DNA from: Arsenicibacter rosenii
GTDB lineage: Bacteria; Bacteroidota; Bacteroidia; Cytophagales; Spirosomataceae
Length of the DNA: 64,000 nt
NCBI RefSeq assembly: GCF_001870735.1
Contig: NZ_MORL01000003.1
Span: 476,875-540,874 of the forward strand
Reading direction: 5' to 3'
How positions within the stretch are numbered: the first letter of the stretch is position 1; every line of letters begins with the position of its first letter. This document shows positions 23,980-33,900 of this stretch, piece by piece. A model generated the notes under the pieces. That model did no database searches. It saw only the letters and a list, made by a program, of their open reading frames with translations, and was not told where the DNA came from. Position numbers and translations under genes: made by a program.

Positions 23980-26383
23980 AAACAGGGAGGTACACGTCAA
24001 AGGTGGCGCCATGACCGGCTTCGCTGCGGGCGGTGATCGCACCGCCATGGTTAGCGACCACTTTCTGGCAGATAGCCAGACCGATGCCTGTACCTTCGTA
24101 GGTCGATTTGCCGTGAAGACGCTGGAAGACTTCAAAAATCCGGTCGAGGTATTTATTGTCGAAGCCGATCCCGTTGTCGGCCACGCTGATCCTGTAGTAG
24201 TATTCGGTTTTACGCGGCGGATGGATAACGGGTGGCAAGTGCTCCTCCGCTACTTTTTCGGAGGTCACCGTGACGACCGGCGGCTCACCCGGTTTTCGGA
24301 ATTTAATCGCATTTGACAGCAGGTTCTGAAATAGCTGACTCAGCTGCAAACTATCTCCCTGAACCATTGGCAACGCCGCAAACGTCAGTTTGGCAGCAGA
24401 ATCCCCGATTTGCCACTCCAGCGTATCCAGTACTTTTTCCATGACCTTATTCAGGTCGACCGGGTGAGAGGTCTGCGTATGCGTAGAGATGCGGGAGTAC
24501 GCCAGCAAATCCTTGATCAGCAGCGACATACGCTCGCTGGCGTGTTGCATCCGGCGCAACATGTCATACCCCGACTCGCCCAGCTCTCTGGCATATTGTT
24601 CCTGCAATAAACTGCCAAACGCCTGGATTTTGCGCAGGGGTTCCTGTAAATCGTGGCTGGCTACATAAGCAAACTGCTGTAAACTATCGTTCGACCGTTT
24701 CAGATCCAGATTGGCCGTACGCAACTCACTTGTCTGCTGTTCTACCTGCCGTTCCAGGTTCTGCTGTGCCTTGCGCAGGTCTTCTTCGGCTTTTTTGAGT
24801 TGTTGGCGGGCTTTTACCTGCGCCGACACATCGACCGCCATATGCAGAATTGCGTAAACCTCGCCTTTCTCATTCTTCAGCGGTTTATAGGTAAAGTTAA
24901 ACCAGAACTCTTTCAGGTCACCGTTGTCCAGAAGTACAGCCTGTTGCTCTATGGCGTCGTAGGTGATACCCGTACGGTACACATTTTTCAGCAAATCGAT
25001 AAACGGCTGCCCTTTCAGTTCAGGAATAGCTTCCTCCATGGGTTTACCGATTACCGAGGTATCCTTACTCCACATATTCAACAGCACTTTGTTGCTGTTT
25101 TCGATGATAATATCTTCGGTCACATAGACGCCGATAGCAAACGGAGCCTCCTCAATAAATGTCCGGAAGCGCTGCTCACTTTTTTCGAGCGCAATGCGGG
25201 CTTTTACCTGTTCCGTTACTTCGGCGGCCACTTCGATGATGCCTGTGATGACGCCATTCTGCCGCATTGGGGTGTAAGCCACATTGAAATACGCATCTTC
25301 CAGCCGGCCATTCCGGTTCAGGCTTACCAGAATCTCCCAGGCATAATGAGGCTCACCGCTTGTATATACCTTCTCCATAATGCCCGTTACCGCCTGCCCC
25401 GTAATTTCAGGCAGTACATCCAGCATTGGCTTTCCGATAATGTCCGGCGTTTTATCAATGAGCGATAACATGCTTTCGTTCACTGTATCAAACACCATAT
25501 CCGGCCCTTTCAGCACGAGCATGGCCACCGGCGCTTGTTCAATCACCGTTTTAAACCGTTCTTCAGAAGCCCGTAGCCGCAGGTCTTTTTGCTTTTGCTC
25601 GGTCAGGTTCTCCACCGTACCGATAAACCGGAATGCCTTACCGTTTTTTCTGAAGTAGGCTTTGCCGGTGGCTCTTACCCAGCGCTCCTGCCCGTCGTGC
25701 AGGCCAACTGTCCGGTATTCAATGTCATACTGACCGCCGTCAATACCCGTCAATGCGTTACTGACCGCCTCCAGCGCCATCGGACGGTCTTCCGGGTGTA
25801 AACCATTGACAAACAGATCCCAGGTTACCGGCGCTCCGGGCAACACGCCAAACAACTCCCGGCAGCGGTCATCCCAGATCAGCTCGTCCGTCTGCAGGTT
25901 ATAGTCCCAGGTTCCTAAACCCGATGCCATTAGCGCCAGACGGTATTTTTCCTGCTCGGCTTCGCGCTGACGGCTCAGCTCCCGCACCGAGGTAATGTCC
26001 TGCATCGACCCAACCATCCGGATCGACTTCCCGTCGCGGTGCATAATGTACCCCCTGTCAAAGACGTAGGCGTATGAACCATCGGCCCGCCGGAAGCGGT
26101 ATTCACCCGACCAGTTTGACCCACCCACGTCAATAACATCGTGAATACTTGTCAGTATGCCTTCCCTGTCGTCGGGGTGAATATGATCAGACCATGATTC
26201 GGGGCCCAGGGGAAGCGTATCGACAGCGTACCCGAACAAGTCGTTAAAACCGTCATTCCACCAAACGGTATTTGTTTCCAGATTCCAGTCCCAAACGGCA
26301 TCCCGGGTCGCTTTAGCCAGTAGCTCAAAGCGCTCGTTGGCCGTGGCCATATCCATATGATTAGGCTGATTGATGCCGGTCAT
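23975..26383 (-). CDS. Multi-PAS sensor histidine kinase
   Basis: This is an 802-residue protein with no membrane segments and no signal peptide, so it is a cytoplasmic sensor. Four PAS/PAC units follow one another at about 15-140 (AVWDWNLETNTVWWND), 145-268 (GTWDYNLQTDELIWDD), 272-395 and 400-520. A coiled coil joins them to the HisKA helix with phospho-accepting H577 in ASHDLQEPLRK. The ATPase domain carries NLLSNAIKF (N box), ADNGIGFD, FQRLHGKSTYEGTGIGLAI. There is no receiver domain, and no response regulator lies next to it, so the partner is elsewhere. The PAS1 and PAS2 units are PAS_3-like and could bind small aromatic or flavin ligands. It is a single-gene unit. Confidence 0.92.
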   Translation of the reverse strand: MTGINQPNHMDMATANERFELLAKATRDAVWDWNLETNTVWWNDGFNDLFGYAVDTLPLGPESWSDHIHPDDREGILTSIHDVIDVGGSNWSGEYRFRRADGSYAYVFDRGYIMHRDGKSIRMVGSMQDITSVRELSRQREAEQEKYRLALMASGLGTWDYNLQTDELIWDDRCRELFGVLPGAPVTWDLFVNGLHPEDRPMALEAVSNALTGIDGGQYDIEYRTVGLHDGQERWVRATGKAYFRKNGKAFRFIGTVENLTEQKQKDLRLRASEERFKTVIEQAPVAMLVLKGPDMVFDTVNESMLSLIDKTPDIIGKPMLDVLPEITGQAVTGIMEKVYTSGEPHYAWEILVSLNRNGRLEDAYFNVAYTPMRQNGVITGIIEVAAEVTEQVKARIALEKSEQRFRTFIEEAPFAIGVYVTEDIIIENSNKVLLNMWSKDTSVIGKPMEEAIPELKGQPFIDLLKNVYRTGITYDAIEQQAVLLDNGDLKEFWFNFTYKPLKNEKGEVYAILHMAVDVSAQVKARQQLKKAEEDLRKAQQNLERQVEQQTSELRTANLDLKRSNDSLQQFAYVASHDLQEPLRKIQAFGSLLQEQYARELGESGYDMLRRMQHASERMSLLIKDLLAYSRISTHTQTSHPVDLNKVMEKVLDTLEWQIGDSAAKLTFAALPMVQGDSLQLSQLFQNLLSNAIKFRKPGEPPVVTVTSEKVAEEHLPPVIHPPRKTEYYYRISVADNGIGFDNKYLDRIFEVFQRLHGKSTYEGTGIGLAICQKVVANHGGAITARSEAGHGATFDVYLPVY

Positions 26384-26809
26384 GCAAAGGCGGTTTGTGA
26401 AACCGTAAATGTACTAAATCCTGCGTAACGGCATATATTGTGGTTTATTATGTTACTTAATGAACTGGCAGACAAACTGCGCTAGTTGTCAACCGATAAC
26501 CCCGGAAAACAAACTTAACGGGCTCGTAAAACTGCTGCTGCGATAAGCCAGTCAGGCGATAGCCAGGTAGCACTCCCGATTTGTTCCTTATTGCGGTAAG
26601 TACAGACGAACGCGACAACTTTGCTGAAATCATCAGGCAGGTTAGCAACTAGTAAGTAACAAAGGCATCTTTATTGCCAAAATCCCTTAACTAATATGCT
26701 TTTTTTGTGTACAGGCTAACTTTTTTCACAGTTTTAATTTGTCTTATCAAGAAAAAGCTTACTTTAAGCAGCATTAAAGCCTCATGTACATAAAAACAAG
26801 CCGGACAAA
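26384..26809. other. 426-bp intergenic stretch
   Basis: This lies between the divergent kinase gene and the small gene at 26810. No supported gene; short frames here have poor starts and no recognisable content. AT-rich from about 26640, so promoters for one or both flanking genes probably lie here. Confidence 0.4.
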
Positions 26810-27055
26810 ATGGTTAAGATGTATTTCATCCTTGGGTACGAGAACAACGAACCCATGATTATGGCTCACGAAGGCATTGCCGTTTCGGAGAGCGTCGCCC
26901 GTTGGTTATTTGAATTTACCGGCTGGAAATCCACAGACTCACCCTTTCCTCAGCTGACATTTACCGTTGAGGATGATGAGCAGGAAGAGGGCTATTTTTA
27001 CATTCACAACCGGGACGAAATCTGGGTTCTGGGCGAAAGCGTACTTCTGAACTAG
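26810..27055 (+). CDS. Small acidic protein, function unknown
   Basis: This is an 81-residue acidic protein with an even, globular composition (YFILGYENNEPMIMAHEG, VARWLFEFTGW, EEGYFYIHNRDEIWVLGE). It lacks a signal peptide and membrane segments. I do not recognise a family. The coding look (backbone-like codons, charged surface, aromatic core) is better than for chance frames, but there is no partner gene and no clear ribosome-binding site. It faces the minus-strand DUF1080 gene across a terminator. Confidence 0.5.
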   Translation: MVKMYFILGYENNEPMIMAHEGIAVSESVARWLFEFTGWKSTDSPFPQLTFTVEDDEQEEGYFYIHNRDEIWVLGESVLLN

Positions 27056-27090
27056 TCTTTGTACTTCTGATCTGCAAACCAATAAAAAAA

Positions 27091-27121
27091 GAGCCGGTCA
27101 TCTGAAAAAGACAACCGGCTC
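27091..27121 (-). terminator. Rho-independent terminator of the DUF1080 gene
   Basis: GAGCCGGT (27091-27098) pairs with ACCGGCTC (27114-27121). Read on the minus strand, the stem is followed by T7, so it terminates the gene ending at 27147. Confidence 0.8.
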
Positions 27122-27146
27122 ATGGTTCATGCAGGGTGTTTACGCG

Positions 27147-28004
27147 TTACGGCGTTTTACGCGTTTGTAATTCCTTCAGTTTAGCCTGCAATTGCTTCCG
27201 GTTGTTCAGGTAAGGCCCCAGATCAAATACGGCTACTTTCCGGAATTCGACCGGATGGCTTTCGCTCTGCAGCGAGATATAGCCGCTTTTAATCAGCTGC
27301 CCGTCTTTTTTCTGCGCCGGATCGTAATCACTCACATTGCCGCCGCCAATCTGCGGTTTGGTATACGTCAGCACGGTATCCCCTTCCACAATGTGTTTTA
27401 CCAGCGAATCGCCCAGCACGAGCGCCTCGGCATGCACCCAGCGGTCGCCATGGTAGGTCTTCGACCGCGAATCCACGCAATGGGGTGTAAACAGCTTATC
27501 ATTCAGAAAGACATTGGTGCCCGGCGTGCAGAGGTTGGCAGTATGGCGCTCATGCGTGCCGTCGCCACCGAGAAACTGCATTTCCAGCGAAATCGGAAAA
27601 TCCTGTTTCAGCCCCATGGTTTTCGGGTCCTGCCCCTGCAGCATAGCCCCGCTGTTGCGGATGGCCCAGCCCGGACCACCTTTCACCTGATCGCCTACAA
27701 ACCGGTATTCGACCACCAGCAGATAGGCCGAAAACGGCTTGTTGTAAAAAATATGGCCATACTGCTCCTTGAACGCATCATACTGGTCATACCGCACCAC
27801 CATCTTGCCGTCTTCCACACGGAAGGTATTTCCGAAATTGTCGTTCAGGGGATGACCGGTAATTTTCACCGACCAGTCTTTCAGGTCTTTCCCGTTGAAC
27901 AGCTGAATCCATTTATCTTTCTTCGGGGGAGCCGATGCTCCTGTCAGCAACAGGATACCCAGCCCTGCGGCCACCAGGCCGGAAAAAAACGCGGTTGTTT
28001 TCAT
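27147..28004 (-). CDS. Secreted DUF1080 (3-keto-disaccharide hydrolase-like) protein
   Basis: ATG 28004 gives 285 residues and places a signal peptide or lipid-like segment (FFSGLVAAGLGILLLTGASA) at the start; a longer frame to 28100 adds only spurious residues. The DUF1080 fold shows WIQLFNGKDLKDW, YLLVVEYRFVG, WAIRNSGAMLQGQDP and ISLEMQFLGG. Family knowledge: some members hydrolyse or eliminate 3-keto-glycosides made by sugar 3-dehydrogenases. It follows the PQQ-type dehydrogenase gene on the same strand (140 bp apart), which fits an oxidise-then-cleave pair, though this link is inference. Confidence 0.85.
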   Translation of the reverse strand: MKTTAFFSGLVAAGLGILLLTGASAPPKKDKWIQLFNGKDLKDWSVKITGHPLNDNFGNTFRVEDGKMVVRYDQYDAFKEQYGHIFYNKPFSAYLLVVEYRFVGDQVKGGPGWAIRNSGAMLQGQDPKTMGLKQDFPISLEMQFLGGDGTHERHTANLCTPGTNVFLNDKLFTPHCVDSRSKTYHGDRWVHAEALVLGDSLVKHIVEGDTVLTYTKPQIGGGNVSDYDPAQKKDGQLIKSGYISLQSESHPVEFRKVAVFDLGPYLNNRKQLQAKLKELQTRKTP

Positions 28005-28034
28005 TCGTTTGGTAAGGTTAGTAGAGACAATAAT

Positions 28035-28132
28035 AACCACAGAGAACACGGAGTTTTTCACAGAGTTACACAAAGTAGTGATCTTCACAGCTCCGTGCAA
28101 CTCCGTGCTGAAACTCCGTAAACTCTGTGGTT
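28035..28132. repeat. Imperfect 22-bp inverted repeat between operon genes
   Basis: Arms 28035-28056 and 28111-28132 pair at 19 of 22 positions; further ACGGAG/CTCCGT units lie between them. This ACCACAGAG...CTCTGTGGT type is common between Bacteroidota genes and could form a large stem that trims or stabilises the mRNA. Confidence 0.6.
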
Positions 28133-28144
28133 TAGCGGGCGCTT

Positions 28145-30877
28145 CTATTTGGCCTTCACTTCCGACACAGTACCCGCGCCTTTGCGGTGGAAATCAATCC
28201 ACTCGAGCGAGAACAGGTGCTGGTTTGGCGGCTGCGGCTTGTCGAACACAAAATACAGGTCGTGGCGACCGGCCGGTGCCTGCACCGACGTACTGGCTTC
28301 CACGTATTTGTCCCAGCTACCGGTTGCCGAATAGGCAAACGAACTGATCACGGGGCCGGTCGGTGAGTCAAGATGTACGTTCAGGGTCGCATCACGGTTT
28401 TGCGACGAATACCGGTAGGTCAGTTCGTCGATGCCCTTCAGATCAATGTTTTTCAGGACAAAATAAGACTCATGGTGAATACTGCCCAGCCGCTTGCCCT
28501 GCCGGTCGAGGTTGTGAATCACATCGGCCTCGCTGCCCAACACGCGGTTTGGCCGCAAAATCAGCGCATCGGTGCGGGTCAGCGGATAGACCGTTCCTTT
28601 GTCGGTGTAGGTAGCCGTCAGCACGTACCGCCCACGCTGTTCCTTACCGACGTGTTCTTTAAGGACCAGCGTACCTTTAGGGGCGATCCGGTTTTCGACC
28701 GGCTGATCGGCCAGTGACAAGACGTATTTTACCATCTCGGTTGCCTCTTCGCGCGAGAGTTGCGGGTGTGCGCTCATGGCGTGTTCGCCCCACACACCGC
28801 CCCCGCCAACGATGATTTTATTGGCTAGTTTGGCGGTTGCCGTTTTGTCCTCGCGGTATTTTTTAGCCACGTCGACAAACGCCGGCCCTACGGATTTAGC
28901 GGCAATCTGGTGACACGCCTTGCAGTCGGAGCCCGCAATCAGTGACTTACCGAGACTGAAGCTGCCCGACAGTTGCTGGTGGCCCACAATCGGCTCGTTA
29001 CCTACTTTCGGGATGTAATTCATCACTACTTTTACCCGCTTCGGATCTATCACTTTGTCTTCACGGTCGTTGACCGACACGGTGTATGACAGCGGCATCT
29101 GTGCCGGCGTAAAGAACGTGCTGTTATCGGCCACCTTGATGGCTACCTCCGGCATGGTGTTGCCCACCCGGATCGTCAGCGTATCGGTATTGGATTTGCC
29201 GTGCGGGTCACTTACTTTCAGACGGACTTTATAGATACCGTTCTTTTTAAAGGTGTAGGTCGGACTGGCTTCGGTTGACCCGACTTTTCCGCCTTCGAAC
29301 TGCCACGCATACGTCAGCTGGTCTCCTTTGTCGAAGTCGCGGCTCCCGCTCCCGTCGAACGCCACCTGAAACGGGGCAAGCCCGATGGTATCCTTCGCCG
29401 AAATCTTCGCGACCGGAGCCCGGTTACCGGCATTAAACTCGATCCGGACCAGCCGTGCATCTTCGTTATCAATACCATAAACCGAACCGTATTCCAGCAT
29501 ATAAAATGCGCCGTCAGGACCTACTTCCAGATCAACCGGACGACGGAAATCGCCCGAAGCCGGCATAAAGGCTTCCATCGACTGGTAATTCTGCTGCGCA
29601 TCCAGCCGGACGGCAAACACCCAGTTCCGCATCCAGTCGTAGACAAACAGGGCTTTGTCGTAATAAGCCGGCAGCTTCACCGACGATTTCAGGGCCGGGT
29701 CGAAATGATAAACCGGTCCGCCCATGGCGCAACGACCACCCACACCCAGTTGCGGAAACTCGTCGGACTTATTGTAGGGATACCAGATCATTGCCTTCTG
29801 CGCTGGCGGCAGGTTGGTCATACCGGTATTGAAGGGCGACCGGTTGACCGGTGCACCGGCATCGAACAGCTCGCCAATCTGTTTGGTTGCAAAGTCGTAG
29901 GCATGGTACGGTTTACTGTCGCCGACGAAATACGGCCAGCCATAGTTACCAGGCTTCTTCGCCTGGTTGATTTCGTCATACCCGCGCGGTCCCTGCTTGC
30001 CGTCGGTACCGGCATCCGGCCCGATTTCGCCCCAATAGACATAGCCGGTTGCCGGATCGACCGAAATCCGGTATGGGTTGCGGCACCCCATGACATAAAT
30101 TTCCGGGCGGGTACCGGCCATACCTTTCGGGAACAGGTTGCCTTCCGGAATGGTATAGCTACCATCAGCTTCGGGATGAATCCGCAGGATTTTCCCCCGC
30201 AGATCGTTCGGGTTACCCGCCGAGCGCTGGGCATCAAACGTCAGCCGGCCCTCGCGCGTGTCAATCGGCGCATAACCGCTTGATTCGAACGGCACGGTAT
30301 TATCGCCGGTCGAAATAAACAGGTTGCCTCGGGCGTCCCACGCCATAGAACCACCGGTGTGTGCACTCACTTCAAGGTCGATCGGAAACTCAATGATGGC
30401 TTTCTCCGAGGCCACATCCAGGGTGTTATCGGCATTCATCCGGAAGCGGGCAATCCGTTGCCGGGTCTGTCCGGCTTCCTGAATGGTATAAAAAAAGTAC
30501 AGAAACTGATTTTTACTGAAGTTGGGATCAATAGTCATGCCCAGCAGACCATTCAGGTATTTGTCAACGGCTTTTACCGGAAAATCATACAGCAGACGGG
30601 TCTTTTTCTGCACCGGATCGTACATGTAAAACTTACCGGCACGTTCAACAAAAAACACACGCCCATCCGGTGCTACGGCCAGTTCCATCGGCTCATTCAA
30701 GTCATTCGACAAGAGCACCTTAGTAAACCGGTTTTCATCGGGCCGGTTTGTCGTGTCGGCCGGCACCGGCCAAACCGGCATCGCCTGCGGCGTTATCGCC
30801 TTCCAGCCAGACGTTAAGGCCACGGCCCCCGCCAATGCCCCTGCAGCTAACGAAGTTTTTAGTATTCTAAAAGTCAT
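28145..30877 (-). CDS. PQQ-type sugar dehydrogenase with PKD and cytochrome c domains
   Basis: ATG 30877 gives 910 residues. Residues 1-30 act as signal anchor. A six-bladed glucose/sorbosone dehydrogenase propeller (about 55-480) shows EPMELAVAPDGRVFFVERAG, HTGGSMAWDARGNLF and GCRNPYRISVDP. A PKD domain (487-571) ends with VRLKVSDPHG. A c-type cytochrome domain follows, with heme motif C652-K-A-C-H656 and a likely axial Met701. A C-terminal CBM6-like region (about 790-905) ends FDKPQPPNQHLFSLEWIDF. It probably oxidises a sugar outside the cytoplasm, passing electrons through its own heme to the respiratory chain. It is divergent from the hybrid regulator gene (91 bp apart), suggesting control by it. 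Confidence 0.9.
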   Translation of the reverse strand: MTFRILKTSLAAGALAGAVALTSGWKAITPQAMPVWPVPADTTNRPDENRFTKVLLSNDLNEPMELAVAPDGRVFFVERAGKFYMYDPVQKKTRLLYDFPVKAVDKYLNGLLGMTIDPNFSKNQFLYFFYTIQEAGQTRQRIARFRMNADNTLDVASEKAIIEFPIDLEVSAHTGGSMAWDARGNLFISTGDNTVPFESSGYAPIDTREGRLTFDAQRSAGNPNDLRGKILRIHPEADGSYTIPEGNLFPKGMAGTRPEIYVMGCRNPYRISVDPATGYVYWGEIGPDAGTDGKQGPRGYDEINQAKKPGNYGWPYFVGDSKPYHAYDFATKQIGELFDAGAPVNRSPFNTGMTNLPPAQKAMIWYPYNKSDEFPQLGVGGRCAMGGPVYHFDPALKSSVKLPAYYDKALFVYDWMRNWVFAVRLDAQQNYQSMEAFMPASGDFRRPVDLEVGPDGAFYMLEYGSVYGIDNEDARLVRIEFNAGNRAPVAKISAKDTIGLAPFQVAFDGSGSRDFDKGDQLTYAWQFEGGKVGSTEASPTYTFKKNGIYKVRLKVSDPHGKSNTDTLTIRVGNTMPEVAIKVADNSTFFTPAQMPLSYTVSVNDREDKVIDPKRVKVVMNYIPKVGNEPIVGHQQLSGSFSLGKSLIAGSDCKACHQIAAKSVGPAFVDVAKKYREDKTATAKLANKIIVGGGGVWGEHAMSAHPQLSREEATEMVKYVLSLADQPVENRIAPKGTLVLKEHVGKEQRGRYVLTATYTDKGTVYPLTRTDALILRPNRVLGSEADVIHNLDRQGKRLGSIHHESYFVLKNIDLKGIDELTYRYSSQNRDATLNVHLDSPTGPVISSFAYSATGSWDKYVEASTSVQAPAGRHDLYFVFDKPQPPNQHLFSLEWIDFHRKGAGTVSEVKAK

Positions 30878-30968
30878 AAGAGTATACGAATAGGGCAAAG
30901 CTACGGCGCTTTTGATAAACAATAGGGTTGGAATCAGTCAAAAAAAGGGGGTAAATTAGTAGTCTGAT

Positions 30969-33900
30969 ATGAAGTGGACCGTTGTTTACCGTTTTTCTTT
31001 ACTCATCGTTATACTTGCCTTCACCCGCGTGCCGGCACAGGATGCTGCAAACCGGTTCCGGTTTAAGCACATCACGGTTAACGAAGGCTTATCGCACAGT
31101 GATGCCATGGCTGTTGCCCAGGACCAACAGGGTTTTACCTGGATTGGCACCAATAAGGGCATTGACCGCTACGATGGCTACACCTTAAAAAAATACAATC
31201 TGCCGATCAACCCGGAAACGGGGATGTCGGCCAACCGGATCCGGAGCCTGCACGTAAGCAACACCGGCGAGCTCTGGGTGGGCGTCGAACGCTCGGGCCT
31301 GTTCTGGTACGACCCCGACAAAGATTGCTTTGTCAGTCTGGCTGAACGCGCAGGGGCTGATGCGTTTCCCGATCAGCTGGCGCGATTGAGCGAATCTAAC
31401 GTTAATGCCATTACCCACGACCGGCTTGGCCGCCTGTGGGTAGGCACGTGGCGCTATGGCCCACAGGTGCTGACCTTCGGCAAATCCGGTGACTTAACCG
31501 GCTGGCAAACCGTTCACCTGACCAAACCCGCCCCCTACGAACCCGCCGTCAACCGCATGGCCACCGACCGGCAGGGACGTGTCTGGATCGGCACCTTCGG
31601 CACTGGCTTATGGGTGGTTGACGGCCTTGCCAGGAAGCTGCCGCAGCAAGCCGCCCAGATCCCGCAGCTCAGCCACACAACCATCCGGGCCATGCACGCT
31701 GACCGGCACGGCGACCTGTGGATCGGTACCGATAATCGGGTGCTATGGTCCGGTGCCCCGGCGCTGGCCCACGCCCCGAACCTGATTATGCAGCCCTTCC
31801 GACGTACATTTGCCGGGCTGGAAAGCCTCTACCTCGACTCCGCCGACCGGCTCTGGATCAGTACCAACTACGGGCTGCTGCTGGTTGAAGCGGGAGTCAG
31901 AAACGGGCAAACGATGCCGGTCGCCGAAACCCGCGTGCAAACGTTTCTGCCGCAGGACACCGACCCCTACAGTATCAACTCCGTACGGGTACACGATATT
32001 CTGGAAGACCGCTTCCATAACCTCTGGCTGGCAACCTCCGCCGGCGGACTCAATCAGGTACGGTTACAGGCTCAGCCGTTCGGGCTGTTACGGCGTCAGC
32101 TGCTGGGTCAGACCTCACCGGCCAATAACTACATCAATGCGATTTGCGAAGATAAGCCCCATAACCTGCTCTGGATTGGTACCCGCAACGGGCTGGCCGC
32201 TTATGATCCGGTCCGGAAAACCTACCAGAACTACCTGAGCCGGGTGCTGTCGGGCGATGTGAACGGGGTAGATGTATCGGCGCTGTTTATGGCGTCAGAC
32301 GGTACGCTCTGGATCGGGACCCGGTATAATGGCCTTTACCGGTTCAGAGACCGTCAGCCGGAACGGATTGCGGAAAGCCCTCAGGGCCCGAAATGGTATG
32401 ATCTCAGCATCGAACACATTACCGAAGACCGGTTTGGCACCATCTGGGTGGCGTCGTTTAATGCCGGATTACACCGGTATACCCGGCAAGGCCGCTACCT
32501 GAGTCCGGCGGAAAACGTCCTGAAAACCCGCCAGATTACCTCGCTGCTCTACGAGCCGCAGCAGGATATACTCTGGGTCAGCACCCGCGACGCCGGCGTG
32601 CTGAAAACAAAGATAACGGCCGACACTATACGCTTACTGAAGCGGTTTGCGTATGTCCCGAAAGACAGCAGCAGTCTGGCGACTAATTATACCTGGCCAC
32701 TGCTCAAGGACCAGCAGGGCGATTTGTGGATCGGCACCATCGGCGGGGGGCTTCACCGGTTACGCCGTCAGCCGGCCGGGCAGGAACACATCGAACGCTT
32801 TCAGAAATGGCTGCCGGAAACCGACGTCGAAAGCCTGCTGACCGACGCCGTCGGGAACCTGTGGGTCGGTGGCGCCGGGCTGTTCCGCTTTTCACCGGCA
32901 ACCAAAGCACTGCGGCACTATGACGTGACAGACGGCCTCCAAAGCAACGCGTTTAAGGTTGGGGCGGCCCTGCGGGCGCAGGATGGTACCATGTATTTCG
33001 GCGGCACCAACGGCATTACGTATTTCCGGCCTGCTGCCCTGCAAACGGCCTCTGCCCCTCCGGTAGTTCAGATTACCGGTCTTCGGATCATGAATCAGGC
33101 CATTGGCATCGGTGATACGCGGGATGGCGATGTGGTGGTACCGTGTGCATTTGCCGCTTCGCCGACGGTGACGATCCATGCCGCAGATAACGACTTCTCC
33201 GTGGAGTTTGTGGCCCTCAACTACCTGAATCCCACAAAACATCAGTATGCCTATCAGCTCGTGGGCTACAACAGAGACTGGGTACAGCCTGCGCCGGGAC
33301 AACGCTCCGCTAGCTTTGCCAACCTCCCCCCCGGCAATTATACCTTTCTGGTCAAAGCCAGTAACGGCGACGGTGTGTGGTCGGCCAAACCAGCCATGAT
33401 GCAGTTCAGGGTGCTGCCGCCCTGGTGGCGTACGTGGTGGGCCTGTATGCTATACCTGCTTGCCGGAACAGGAGCACTCCTGGTTTACCGGCGCGTAACC
33501 GGTACCCAGCGGGAACTCAAGAATAAACTGGCCTTTGAACAGTTTAAAAATGACAAGGAAAAAGAGCTGACTGACCTCAAAATGGCATTCTTCACCAACG
33601 TTTCGCACGAGTTACGGACGCCGTTGACCTTGATTCTGGGGCCCATGGAAGAACTGGCTACCAGTCAGCATCCTCTGACGGGGTATCAAGACCGCATTGT
33701 GCTGATGCATCAGCAAACCCGCAAACTGTTCGACCTCGTGAACCAGTTGCTCGACTTCCGCAAAGTCGAAAGCGGCCACGTTTCGCTACAGATCAGCCGC
33801 GGAAATATCATTGAGTTTCTGACCGAAATCTTCCTTATTTTCCGTCTGAAAGCCGAAGAACACGCGCTGGACTACCGCATGGCGCTTCCGGAGGAGCCGG

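Noticed and set aside
26457..26648. Minus-strand frame of 63 residues
   Set aside because: No known motif, poor start and atypical composition.
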